Origin: Pipra filicauda
Lineage: Eukaryota > Chordata > Aves > Passeriformes > Pipridae
Assembly: GCF_003945595.2 (NCBI RefSeq)
Contig: NW_024104421.1
Location: 9,176,001 to 9,240,000 of the forward strand
DNA length: 64,000 bases
Direction: 5' to 3'
Shown: one piece after another, positions 28,969 through 39,694 of the stretch
Numbering within the stretch: the stretch's first letter is position 1
Layout: each line of letters begins with the position of its first letter
The notes under the pieces: generated by a model
The model's database searches: none
Seen by the model: only the letters and a program-made list of their open reading frames with translations
What the model was told of the DNA's origin: nothing
Position numbers and translations under genes: made by a program

Positions 28969-31725
28969 GTGAGTTTTTGTTTTATTTTGTGAAGGAAACA
29001 TAAGATATTATTAAAACAACTTGAACATCTGGTTTGGGGATAAAGTCATTTTGCAGGGTTGCTGCCAACCCTCAGGGCCAAGTGCAAAGAGAACAACCTT
29101 CCCTTCCAGACTCTCCATAATGCATAACACCAAACTAAAATTTCATGTCCAACACAAATGAAGAACAAAATATACTGGAGCTATAGCTGTACACATTTAG
29201 AGAAATTCAACTGATATCTTGAAATCCAGAGAACTGTATGAGCTTAAAGCTGCAGAATTTTAAAAAAAGACATCAGGGAAAAGGAATCATGTTTATTTTA
29301 GCATGGGTAAGTTAAAGACAAAGTTACATCAGGCGTTTTGAGGAAAAAGAAGTGGGAAGGAAAATCACTGGGAAATGTTTGTAATTAGTTATAGAAAGGA
29401 TCTGTTAAGATGCCATAACGAAGAGCAGTGCTGTTTTCTTTGGTACACTTAGAACTTACAACGTGAAGGTGGAAACAAGGGTCAGATCTGATCTTCTCCA
29501 ACTACTGCCTGAACTTTTGGGATCTGGAAGAAAAGGGACTAATTGTTCCAATTTTGTGTTACTTGCTTTCAAATGAATCTGGCCCAAAACCTCAAACATT
29601 TATGCAGACTTCTTGCCTATTAAAATGTACGTAACTGTCATAATCACACGACTTTAATTTTTACAAAACCTCGGGAGAGATCTTACTGAAAACACTTCTT
29701 CAGGGTTGAAGTTCTGGTGTCATTTGATCTTACTATGGCTAAGATTTTATCCCTGACATTCTTCATCTTTCCTAAACTGTCATTTCCTCACTGTAAATAA
29801 GACCTAGCCACTGATGCTTCAAATGCCTCCAGTCCTTACTCGAATGTTCTTTTTGGCCACCTGCCTGCACCCAACAATGAACTGCCTTTTAAAATGTGAC
29901 TGAAGTTGTATTATACCATCTGGGATCACTGTCACCTTTAATCTGTCATAAATCCATTAAAACAAAACCCAGCTATCAAAATTTAATCAATAATCAATAT
30001 TGCTGGTCTCCAAGACTGATACATTTAATCCTTTGATTTAACTTTGCAGACTTTATATAATAATCTTCTGTGTTTAAATGCTGCTATTGGTATTTTTTGA
30101 GTCTTGGGTAATGTAAATCTACTACTTTGAAGGTCAACCACTAGGTGACTTACTGTCTCTAAGAACTTCCACTAATGCGTACAACAGTAATTCATGATAA
30201 TTTCAACCTTGGTAACAAGGTTCACAGAGATCTGGTCAAGCATTCCAAAACTCCAGCTTCATCAGGAAATTTGTGCTGCAGTTGAATGAGAATAAATACC
30301 CTTTTTCTGAGATTTATCTCATATATTGCTCTCCTGAGTTCCTGCCAACCTGTCTACTAGAACAAATATCCATTCTTCCAGTATAGATTAAAGTGATTTC
30401 TATTTTTCCTATTACAGACTTGGCCCTTGACTTAGAAGTGATAGAGATCAGATGCAAGAAAGACTGAGATGAGTTACTGTGTTACATGTAAAGATGAGGA
30501 AACCATTTTTTGACTCTTGATAAAAATATATTCCTGAGGTTTCTGAGGTTTGAGCCCCTCTACACATTTTATGTTGAAAAGGCTAACAAGTAATAGAAAT
30601 TCACAGATTTTAATGCCAGAAGAACAGAAAGAACAACTGCTGTTCATTTAATCTGATTTCCTACAACAAGTATTTCAAGGGAATATGGAAGTTTGTGGTT
30701 TGCTTTTTATTTTTAATGTAAGTGTATTACCAGTATTTGTGGAAATACCTCTTTTTGCAGTACCCCAGAAATTCAATCATTGCTCCCATTAAGACCTTCT
30801 ATACATAGGAAGTGACACATGCTGGCTCAGAGATGCTGCTTTTCCCATGTATAGTGCTCTACATTTTTTGAGGAGCAACACTGATTAGAATATCTTTTGC
30901 CAAATGCTGAGCTCAAAAGAGAGTTTGATACTATGTGCTTTCCCTTGGGCTTAAACAGTTAACTAGGCATTTATTGTGTGAGACAGGCCACTGGGCTAGA
31001 CAGAGCTTTTCTGAGCCTGTTCTTGTGTTTCTTAGCACACTTATGTGAAGCCCAATAACCTAGCAGGCAATATTTTGTTTCCTTTATGGCAAAATCACTT
31101 CAAAACCCCTGAGCCCAAAAGAAGAGCTGCTACAATACAGTATGGCACGGAGCAGCTTGGCTGCCTGTCTCACTGGACTGACACCTGAGAGGAACCTGGG
31201 GACTGGGAGCAGCTGCCCCAGGCCAGAGGCTATATCTGAACTCAATGGTACTGGCTCCTGGTTCCAGCTGAATTAAAAGTTTACCATATGCCCTAACTCC
31301 CATAAGGATTGAATCTTCTCTGTTTGAGAGGCAAATTATTTTGGATCCCCCTTTTACTGACTTGTATTGAATCAATAATTTTCCCCCTTCATTTCAAGCG
31401 CTTCCTGTATAACCCCAGTCATGAATTATTCCCTATGAACTGCTTTATTTAACATATTTGTTCTTTTTGATTGCTATGGTATCTTTTAGAAGGAAATCTA
31501 ATTCTGATTTGAAGACTTGATCTGATAGATTTTTCTTTCCCTCCTCAACATTCGGTGACCCTACTACATATGTGTGCATGCATTTATTTATTCTTTGACT
31601 TTGAGATAGGATAGTACATGTCCAGGGAAAAGACATAAGAAACATGGGCAAAAGAAAAGGATGAAAAGAAAACTGTAAGTATTACCCAGGTTTTAGTGCC
31701 TGAGTAAATTCTTTTTGACATTTTT

Positions 31726-32092
31726 TCACAGCTTTTGGCTTGTGTTTTGTGGCAGTTTATAATAATCATTTTGAGATAAGTATTCCTTAAAGAGCATGAC
31801 TGGCAACATCTCCATGTCAGGATCAGGTGCTGGTAGTACTGTAGGAACAGCATTCCTTGGAGATGATCCAGGTCTGCTAGGTTTTATACCATGCTTTCTG
31901 ATGACCCACACAGATGGGTAAGTGGAAGTTGCCTTGGGCTCTGGTCTTCCATAGGTGGCATAACTGTCACCATTGGAATGACCCACTCCTTTAAAGAAGC
32001 TTTTCTGACCTTTGTAATTTTCTTCATCACAGACTACAGTAACACCGGTCTGGCTGCTAGTGTCCATGTTATTAGATGTATTCACAGCTATT
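31726..32092 (-). CDS. Candidate terminal coding exon of an unidentified gene
   Basis: The minus strand has an acceptor (tttgcttattttcag) followed by 121 sense codons of good-complexity protein and a TGA at 31726-31728. Composition is protein-like: NMDTSSQTGVTVVCDEENY, then SYATYGRPEPKATSTYPSVW, VIRKHGIKPSRPGSSPRN and a Pro/Met-rich acidic stretch ending near YLSQNDYYK. There is no signal peptide, membrane segment or known domain visible. The exon is phase 2 (its first base completes a codon). A possible donor in the segment at 34698-35014 would give a compatible phase. I do not recognise the family. The alternatives are a decayed exon or a chance frame. Confidence 0.45.
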
Positions 32093-33413
32093 CTGAAAAT
32101 AAGCAAATAGAATTGCTTGCTTCCTCCGCAGGGGGTCCAAACTGATTTTTAAACTGAGAGTAGCAAAGATGGAGTCCTGTGAAGACTTGTATATTTTTTG
32201 ATATGTCTAGCAATACTAGATTTGAAAGAGGCAATTTCCTGTATTTAATGTTTTAGCATGCTGAGTGGTGAAGTAATGACTATTTTCAATAACAGAATTC
32301 TTTTTTTTTTTTCCAGTGGAAGCTCATTCCCTTTTCATACAGCAGCTGCTTCCTACAGGGCAACTTTAAGGCTGCAGACATTACAAAGAGGTATTGAAAG
32401 CGACAATGGCTGGATGTGCTTCAAGTACATCGGAAGAGAACCCTACTGGCCCTCAAAGTGCCTGAGATGGGTGGCATGGGATTAGAGGATGGAGAACGGT
32501 ACTCCTATCGGATCTGAAGCTGGATCCCAAGAGTCCATCTGCTCTGGGCTTTTGTTATTTATCCATGCATTAGCAATAATTTCACATATATTCTGCCAAT
32601 TCCCCAGGCTTGTCTGGTTGTAGGGTTCCTTCCGCCAGATTTTTCCGCCTGTCTTCTGGAGCCCTTCTCCTGGGGATCACTCCCACTTCCTTTATGTCAG
32701 AATGGATAACAAGGCACTTACCTCAGTAAGCCAGCAGAGTCTATACAACCTTTCCCCACAGGTTTTGGTTTGGATAACGAGGGGAATTGTCTCTGGCAAA
32801 GACTAGTGGCTTGTGATACAGTCCTTTGAAAAGCTATGGTAAAATAGGGTTTACAGTGATACTGGCTATTGAGAATTTGATTTCTCTGGTGCTGTTAATA
32901 GAGTTTTTTCTTCTTCAGCTTTTTGTCTCATAGCAATTCTATCCATTCATTTTATGAACATGTGAATGCTCTCATGATCCTTTCATAGGCCAACAATGTC
33001 TGGCACAAGAACATTTGATTATGAACAGTAGAAGAGAAAGTGAAAATGTAACCTCCCTATAGAAATTTTAGAGATTTCAGGGGAGAAGATGTATTGAATA
33101 TACGGATTAGAGGAAAACCTTCCTGTGTAACTGGCTGGCTTCCCAAGCTTTTGTTATTGGTGCAGTATATAATAAATGGCACTGTATCACAATTTACCTT
33201 TTTTTCTGCTGTTTTTTTAATAGTACCACAACATAATGAGTGAAATTCTTGGATTCCAGTACTAGCTTTTTCAAGACCCAGTAGACTCTAGTGAAATTCC
33301 TTTTTTTTTTCTTTCCTGTAGCATTAAGCTATAGACACAAGCATTTCACCAGACCCATGGAACACATTCTAACAACTTTCTTGAGTTTTCCATTACACTT
33401 CAGCTCTATAGTT

Positions 33414-33444
33414 GGGGGGGGCGGACGGGGGGGTAGGGGGAAGG
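33414..33444 (+). repeat. G-rich tract, possible G-quadruplex
   Basis: Plus-strand runs of 8, 2, 7 and 5 G are separated by C, AC and TA. Splitting the 8-G run gives four runs of at least three G with short loops, enough for a quadruplex in principle. Confidence 0.7.
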
Positions 33445-34697
33445 CCAATCTCTTTTAGAAGGTTTAATTGAAAATAAATTAAGTGGGTAAAAGCTGCTTC
33501 TGACTTCACTGGACCTGGGATCAGGACGGTGAGTATACAATATTTCCAGTGTAACTCCTTGTATATACCTATGCTTGTAGATATAGTGTCTTTGTGTGAA
33601 ATAGAGGGTTACTCAACGAGTCGCAGACAACTGTAAGAGAGACAGTAGACAAAATTACAAGCAAACAACTAAACAAAAAAACCACGACAACAAGGAACTG
33701 TAGACAACATTTCCATAAAGGCAAGATAAAGTTCAAAGAGAGAGCTAGACTCAGACATTCATTTATGAGAGATTTATTGATGTACTGGAGCAATATTTAA
33801 AATGTGACAGTTCCCTTGTTTATGGGCAAAATAGCATGTTCCCATGCAGATAATTAAAGTGCTTTTCAATACTCTAACACTAGGCTCTGTTTATATGAGT
33901 TTATTCCAGAATTCAGACTAACGATAAGGATTTGCTACTGCAAATAATTAATTATTAATCCAGATGTTGGTGTTGGTTCTTACAGGAGTAGAATGAAGAT
34001 TTATTGAAAGCAGTGGAGGTGCTGTTGATGGTTTCTAATCTTTAGTATAACATTTTGTAATGTGTGGTAGAGATGAAAGCAGGGCACATAATGGATGAAT
34101 GATACTTCAGTAGTTGGTATGGAGCAGTTAGCGGGAAACCCATTTTGTACTGGATGGTGGATAATCTTAGAGCATGCAGCCTATCTTCAGTTACTCTGTA
34201 GAATTATATGTTTTTATTAAAAATCTGATTCTCCTTATGTCCTTTTCATTGTTATGGGGAAAACATTCTGGCTTTACCATTAAGAGTTGCAGAGTTTCTT
34301 TTTACCATATCTGTGGGGAAAAAAAGATGGCATTGTTTTGCTTTGTTACAAAATGAGATTAAATGTGATGCCTTTGACTTTACTATGGATTAGCATACAG
34401 GGCAAAACCTGTTTAATTCTAGTGCACAGGACAACTGCTACTCACGGAATGTAATTTCCTGGGAGCCATGGAAGCTGGAGGCCCCAATCAGTCTGATAAC
34501 CAGTTTGTATCCTTGGTTCATGTTTACATAGGAGAAATAGCAATAGCCACTAGATACGACCATGAACAACAGAGAGTAGGGAATACTGGGAAAGGAGCAC
34601 CAACGCTCCACTCATTCTTCCAGAAGTTTAAAATCTTTTCATTTACAGCCTTAACTTAGTCCTAACCAATTTGCAATCACTGATGCTGTTATTGTCT

Positions 34698-35014
34698 TCA
34701 AATTTTTTCTCTGTATCTAGTTTTATACTTTTCCTTATCTTTGCTGAACTTGCAATTGTTGGGACATCCAGAAGCCTTTGATTTGTTAGGCTGAACAACC
34801 TTTTGGTTTAGGTCCTCTTCTACTCGCAGGTTCTGATCAGCTGTGTGGCCATTCACTGTACCTGCTTCATTTTCAATACATCTTTGTAACACATGGGTGG
34901 CCAGAATTGTATTGTATTCACGAGGGAGGCTTGCCAAAGCTTCTTGCGATGACATTAATACTTCTCTTTCTTTAGCAAGCCATTGTAGAGTCATAGCTGT
35001 CGTTTTCTTTGTGG
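34698..35014 (-). CDS. Candidate coding segment of an unidentified gene
   Basis: The minus strand is open from a weak acceptor (aatgaaatgcag) to a TGA at 34698-34700. The encoded peptide is polar and helix-like: TLQWLAKEREVLMSSQEALA, SLPREYNTILATHVLQRC, then a basic Asn/Lys-rich end with KFSKDKEKYK. If a weak AAA/GTATAA donor near 34725 is used, it joins 31726-32092 in phase. No family is recognised. Confidence 0.35.
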
Positions 35015-35749
35015 CTGCATTTCATTAATGACTTATCATCAACCCTTTCCCTTTTCTGTCCTGTTAGAGCTGTCCTAATAAGATCTGTAGCTATGCACTG
35101 TAACTAATAAGATAGATTTTGTTGCAAGACAATGCTTGGGCATTGCCATAAAAATTTCAAAAGAGAAGTTCATTCTCTTCACATTTTTTAGGCAAAATTT
35201 GCTGCTCACTCTGATGTCAGTAGCCAAAAGGTTATTTTAATAGGTGTAGCATTTATAAATAAAGAGTCAAACAAGTGAGGTTGGTTTTGTGGCTGAATTT
35301 TTCACCCTTTTTCATTCTTTGCTGTGATTATGACAAAAGATCCAGGGAGTAAGATGAGTAGAGTCAGCTTATGACAGATGGTCCCATTTCCTCTTGATTC
35401 TCAGAGCCTGAAGGATTCACCAGCTGAGTAACAGGACCACATTATTTAGGTGACTGACATTTTCCTTAGCAGTGCCACTTGGCAACTGTGCACACGTCAC
35501 AGCTGGAGCCTGCTCAGCCCCTGCCTGCCTTCCCCCATATCAACCTGAAGGAGCTGTCTGGGCCAGGCATCAGTGATCTTCTTGAGGAATGCACACAAAA
35601 ACTCACAGACATGGAGGAACAGAAAAGCTAGGGGTCTCCTCATTCTCTCACTAGCACACACCTTGATGTCACCTGCTATCCCAAATGACCATCTGCTTCC
35701 TAGTGGGCTCTCGTGCCCATCTCTCAAGTTTATAGCTCCAGAATGCTTA

Positions 35750-35814
35750 TGCAATAGCAGAGATTTGGATTGGAAGGGACTTTTAATGGTCATCTAGTCT
35801 AACACAACCATGTG
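35750..35814 (-). mobile_element. Short CR1-like tail remnant
   Basis: TTTGGATTGGAAGGGACTTT followed by GGTCATCTAGTC on the plus strand resembles the CR1 3' end in minus orientation. It is only about 65 bp and lacks the terminal repeat. Confidence 0.5.
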
Positions 35815-36443
35815 TTGTTTCATCTCATATCTGGGAAACAAATTCATATCAGTCTATGTTGTTCTCTGTTCTGCAGTCATGATAGTCACCATAAGCTGGA
35901 GTCTGGTTCATTTGAGTAACTGCTGCAAACTTTTATCTATAGGTCCTTTGAAACATTACCGCCAGTCCCTGATTCCTTGGGTTGATATAATGTCCTGCGA
36001 CAGTTTCCCTATATTTGCAGGGAAGAAGTGTCCATGTTACTTGCAAGGATTCTGGAGACACTGGTTCTTCACAAGGAAAGCAAAGTCGGTGGAGAGACAG
36101 ACTGGATCTTTTGTTAGTCTCTCAAGACACTCTCCTCTCTTCCTTAAACTCGGAACATCTGCAGGCATTTCCAGAGTGCATCTCAGTCTGCTGGTTTGCA
36201 TTCTTCTCCAATTAAAGTGTAGGAAAACAAGAGGAAACTTCAGGCCAGAATATCTAACAGCCCACTATGCCAGGCCTGAGGATAGCAGAGAATTGGGAAC
36301 AACAGCATCTACTTTCCCTTGCCTTTGCCTAACCCTTCAGCAGTTAGAGGATTTTAAGAAGCCTAGATAATCCTCTGCCTCTGCTTCCAGTGTTAGGAGC
36401 TTAAACTCCTGACAAAATAAGCCCTAGTTAATGTTTTCAGAAT

Positions 36444-36502
36444 GGATTAGGTGGAATCCATTAGGATTCACTAGAACTCCATTAGGAATTCATTAGGAAT
36501 AG
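36444..36502. repeat. Degenerate CCATTAGGA minisatellite-like patch
   Basis: TCCATTAGGATTC, TCCATTAGGAATTC and CATTAGGAATAG follow one another with spacers of 6-10 bases, giving about three imperfect units. Confidence 0.5.
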
Positions 36503-36664
36503 AGTTTATCTCTTCAGAGCCTATTGATATATTAATGCTGCTACTGCTCCTGCTATAAACACCAATAATCATAAATATTACAGCTTATAAAGTATCTGAA
36601 GGACACCTAAGACTGATATAAAATATCATGTATATTTTGTATAACACTTCATTCAATATTTAAT

Positions 36665-36801
36665 CTACTTCATGTTCATTTTCCTTGAGCATTTGTTGTT
36701 GACATTGGTTATCTTGTCACTGTAGCCCAAGTTGTTCTTCGAGGCATAATTCTTTGCCTTCCTCTCCTGAGTAATTTGTTTTGATTTCCAATTTTTTTTT
36801 C
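36665..36801 (-). CDS. Candidate exon, possibly decayed, of an unidentified gene
   Basis: A strong acceptor (gaattttttcccacag) opens this segment on the minus strand. The frame in phase with 37350-37569 reads NWKSKQITQERKAKNYASKN to a TAG at 36665. A second frame reads KLEIKTNYSGEEGKELCLEE then QLGLQ, a TGA, and QDNQCQQQMLKENEHEVD. That frame is more coiled-coil-like but carries the internal stop. Two protein-like frames in one segment make the assignment ambiguous. Confidence 0.28.
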
Positions 36802-37349
36802 CTGTGGGAAAAAATTCAACCATCAGCAACAACTGATTCTTTTGCATTTGAGACATGGGATTCTATTTTGTGGTAAGACCACTGTGGTGCGTAAAAGTGG
36901 CTTTACTGCTATGCTCACAGTCTTGTGATCCTAGAGCATTTTATCAAGTCTCCCAGTGGTTTCTCTACCTGTATTATTCTGTTTGTAGCTCCCAAAGGGC
37001 TGTTTCTCTAGCTGAAGTGCAACAAGACTATAAAGTCTTTCCAGTTACACTGCCATTATCTCACTACCCTACCCAAGGCAGGCACTTGAGCTGAGTGCTA
37101 CAATATTCCCAAATTGCCATCCTCTATAATACAGAGACCTCCCCGAAGGCTGTGAAGCCAGGTGTGAGGCGTGTTTTTGTCGCTGGTCTGCTGCACAGTA
37201 GTCTTGCTGGAGCTGGCAGGCTGGCCTGGACTGTAAGTGTACTCCGAGAGGCAGGCAATTCAGAAACTCAGGAGCCACTTCTCTGTGTGCTGGCCACAAT
37301 TCCTGCTTCCCCTGCCAATATGCTTATGGTTTGGCATTTGTAGACACAC

Positions 37350-37569
37350 CGCAGCTGTCCAGTTGATAAACTGACACACTCTGGGTGGCCCTCATCTCTT
37401 GAGATTTTACAACTGCTGTTTGCTCCACCAGACATGAATTGAAGTCTTCCAAACTCTCCCACAGAGACTTTCCTGGTACTCTGGTGTCAAGTTCAGAACA
37501 GGAATCTGGAGCAGACGTTTTATTCCTAGTAACACTTGTTTTCCTATACTGCTCCTCTCCTTCAGCTAA
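37350..37569 (-). CDS. Candidate exon of an unidentified gene
   Basis: The minus strand is open for 91 codons (37327-37599) with no ATG near its start. An acceptor (cacaggcaccag) and a CTGCG/GTGTGT donor delimit 220 nt. The frame reads LAEGEEQYRKTSVTRNKTS, then SELDTRVPGKSLWESLEDFN, then VEQTAVVKSQEMRATQSVSV, which looks like real acidic, Ser/Thr-rich protein. It ends in phase 1, compatible with the start of 36665-36801. The gene is not recognised. Confidence 0.35.
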
Positions 37570-38079
37570 CTGGTGCCTGTGATGAACCCACGCTTCTGTT
37601 CACTGGTCCATCCTGCTCAACAGAAGTCAGAAGTCATTTACAGAACCCTCCAATCCATTAGCCCTCTACCCTTGAAGGGAAAAGGACTCTGTATGCACAG
37701 TCAAACTCTGGATTACAGATCAAATCTATTGCTGTGCATGTACATTTATGTGGCCCTTGTGACTTCCTGATATTTCCTGCATGCTCTTTTTCCAGGTTAA
37801 AGAAAGAGGCATCACCCACTTATGTAAAGTAAAATAACACTAAAAGATACCATATCTCTAGCAGCGATCTTGAGAAATACAACTGCTGGGCTGTCTGCAT
37901 ACAAGGTAAATTGTGTAGTAGCTTGTAGTGAGGGAGACGTGTCTTGGATCTCTTGTACAATTCTTGCTTTATTCACACATTACTCCTGGAATAGGTAGCT
38001 TCTTCATCTAACGGAAAAGGAGAAAAAGAATTAATACCAATAGGAGATAATATTTCAAGCACAAGGAATTGAAATAGCT

Positions 38080-38261
38080 TCAGTTTTTAGTGGCCACCAT
38101 CAGAATCTTTTCCGTATTGTTCTTTTCTAGCTCCACATCATGACATTCAGGTATCAGTGATACAGATTTACTGACAGCTGTCATTTTATGCCAAACTAAT
38201 ACCATGGTAGAGCAACTGTTGGCTTGCAGACAGAAGGAGAGGTATTCATTTCCGTTTGCTT
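38080..38261 (-). CDS. Candidate exon of an unidentified gene
   Basis: Following the acceptor tgaatctactgcag the minus strand is open to a TGA at 38080. It reads ANGNEYLSFCLQANSCSTMV, then SKSVSLIPECHDVELEKNNT. A second frame, phase 0, reads KQTEMNTSPSVCKPTVALPW before a stop. Which frame is used, and where the donor lies, cannot be decided. Confidence 0.25.
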
Positions 38262-38636
38262 CTGCAGTAGATTCATTGAAATGTGTTAGCTCAGCTGTGT
38301 GCATATATGCTGATGTAATCAAGCCAGGTGCATGCACAGGATTTTCTAACAGGAGGTGGAGATGAGTCTGGATCACGTAAAGAGGAGATGGAGAGCTGTG
38401 CAGGATGTTTAAAGGTCACAAGGATGCTTAACATTTTGTACAGACGTGAGGAGGAAAAATAGCACAGGAGAAGAGTTGTTAATGCACTAAATGGCAAGAA
38501 GGGTACAAGTTAGGTGTTTCAAGGTGCAGAGTTCCTTGAAGGGAGAAAGGAGGGGACTCTGCCTCTTTCTGAGTTTTGATAGAAAAGATTAGAGAAACTG
38601 GGCTACTTACAGGAAAGGCAGGGACCAGAGTAAGGA

Positions 38637-38990
38637 TTATTTAGGGAACAATTTAGTATGCCACTTGAACCCAACCAGACTTTTCAGTAGGCAAATATTT
38701 GTTTCAAGTGAAACAGAGCCAGAAGCAGCTCTTGTAAAATGTATAAGTTTTTTTTTTTCACTCATCCACATATTGCATGCTAGTTCAGTCTGTAGTTTTT
38801 TAAGAGAATGTATTTTTTTCTTTGCCTTTTCAGGAGCAGAGAAAGAGATGGGACAAGGGTGTACAAGAGGACACACAGATAAAGAAGGCTGAGCTTGTAA
38901 AGAAGGCTGTCCAGCTTGATTATTGTCACCAGAGACTTGTATACCATTAAAATTCTTAGATATCTTCTCAGATTGTATAAGTGAAAAAGA
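38637..38990 (-). CDS. Protein-like open segment, unidentified
   Basis: The minus strand is open across at least 118 codons: SEKISKNFNGIQVSGDNNQA, SLQAQPSLSVCPLVHPCPIS, then a Lys-rich part KKKIHSLKKLQTELACN. The stop is at 38637. The acceptor is poor, so it may be part of an exon or chance. It is listed because of its orientation and position between better candidates. Confidence 0.25.
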   Translation of the reverse strand, partial: SFSLIQSEKISKNFNGIQVSGDNNQAGQPSLQAQPSLSVCPLVHPCPISFSAPEKAKKKIHSLKKLQTELACNMWMSEKKKLIHFTRAASGSVSLETNICLLKSLVGFKWHTKLFPK

Positions 38991-39577
38991 CATTACATAA
39001 ACTGCCAGCATTTTTCTCCTTTTCACTTTGAGAACCACCCTTGTGGGACAGTTGTAAGGAATTTAGTAGGGTTGGCTCTAATAAGTTTCTGTGGATAGTA
39101 CTCTAAAATACAGACATAAGAGGAAGCAGTGTTGTTTTTTTCTGGTTTTGTTTTTAAACAGTTATAGAATTCTACAAGAGGGATACAATTTTTCCAACAG
39201 TTTTATAGGATACTGTGAGAAACCTTTTAATTTTCATTGCATTCTACTACACTTTCAGTATAAAGGAGATGCTGTCAGGTATTTTCAGTGGAAGTGAGTA
39301 TGTGCCTTCAGTTTTCACCAGACCCCAGCTGGATTATGTGCTTAATTCCCAAAACTTCCTCAGACCTTATACTGCAGGCTGCTTCAGTTTCTCATTCTTA
39401 ACAACAGTCCACCACTTTGACAGGGATTGTTATTCCATCCATACAAGAAATGACATATTGCTGCAGTCTCAGGAAGCCTGTGTGTTCAACTACAAGTTTA
39501 CTGATAGACTAGTTGAAGAAGTAAGTCCTGTACCTCCATGCTGGTCATCAAGAGTGGCCATCATAAATGAATATCAC

Positions 39578-39694
39578 CTTTGGCCACCCCAAGCAATAAC
39601 TCTCTCTGTTCACCCTTTCTTCTAGATCACAAGTGCAGTCTCTTAATATTAACATCTCATTAATTATTTCAGCTTGGATCCCAATGGCAATAGT
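39578..39694 (-). CDS. Candidate 39-codon internal exon of an unidentified gene
   Basis: On the minus strand a pyrimidine-rich acceptor (ttttttctatcccag) precedes 117 nt that stay open in one frame and end at a donor of form AAAG/GTGATA. The exon is phase 0 at both ends. It encodes TIAIGIQAEIINE, then RDCTCDLEERVNRES, then a short tail ending GWPK. The GIQ-A-E motif resembles dynein light chain (LC8) binding motifs of the GIQT type. I do not recognise the gene with certainty. A faint resemblance to the C-terminal region of the meiotic protein REDIC1 (C12orf40), where a GIQTE motif is followed by CTC, is only a hunch. It lies in the same orientation as the other candidate exons and the TH2-like gene. 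Confidence 0.45.

Larger units (their letters stand above)
16441..31725. other. Non-coding stretch, gene-poor
   Basis: Fifteen kilobases with short chance frames only, simple repeats at 23217-23346, 25016 and 27474, and the exon-like piece at 28898-28968. No CR1 or other element was recognised. Confidence 0.55.
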
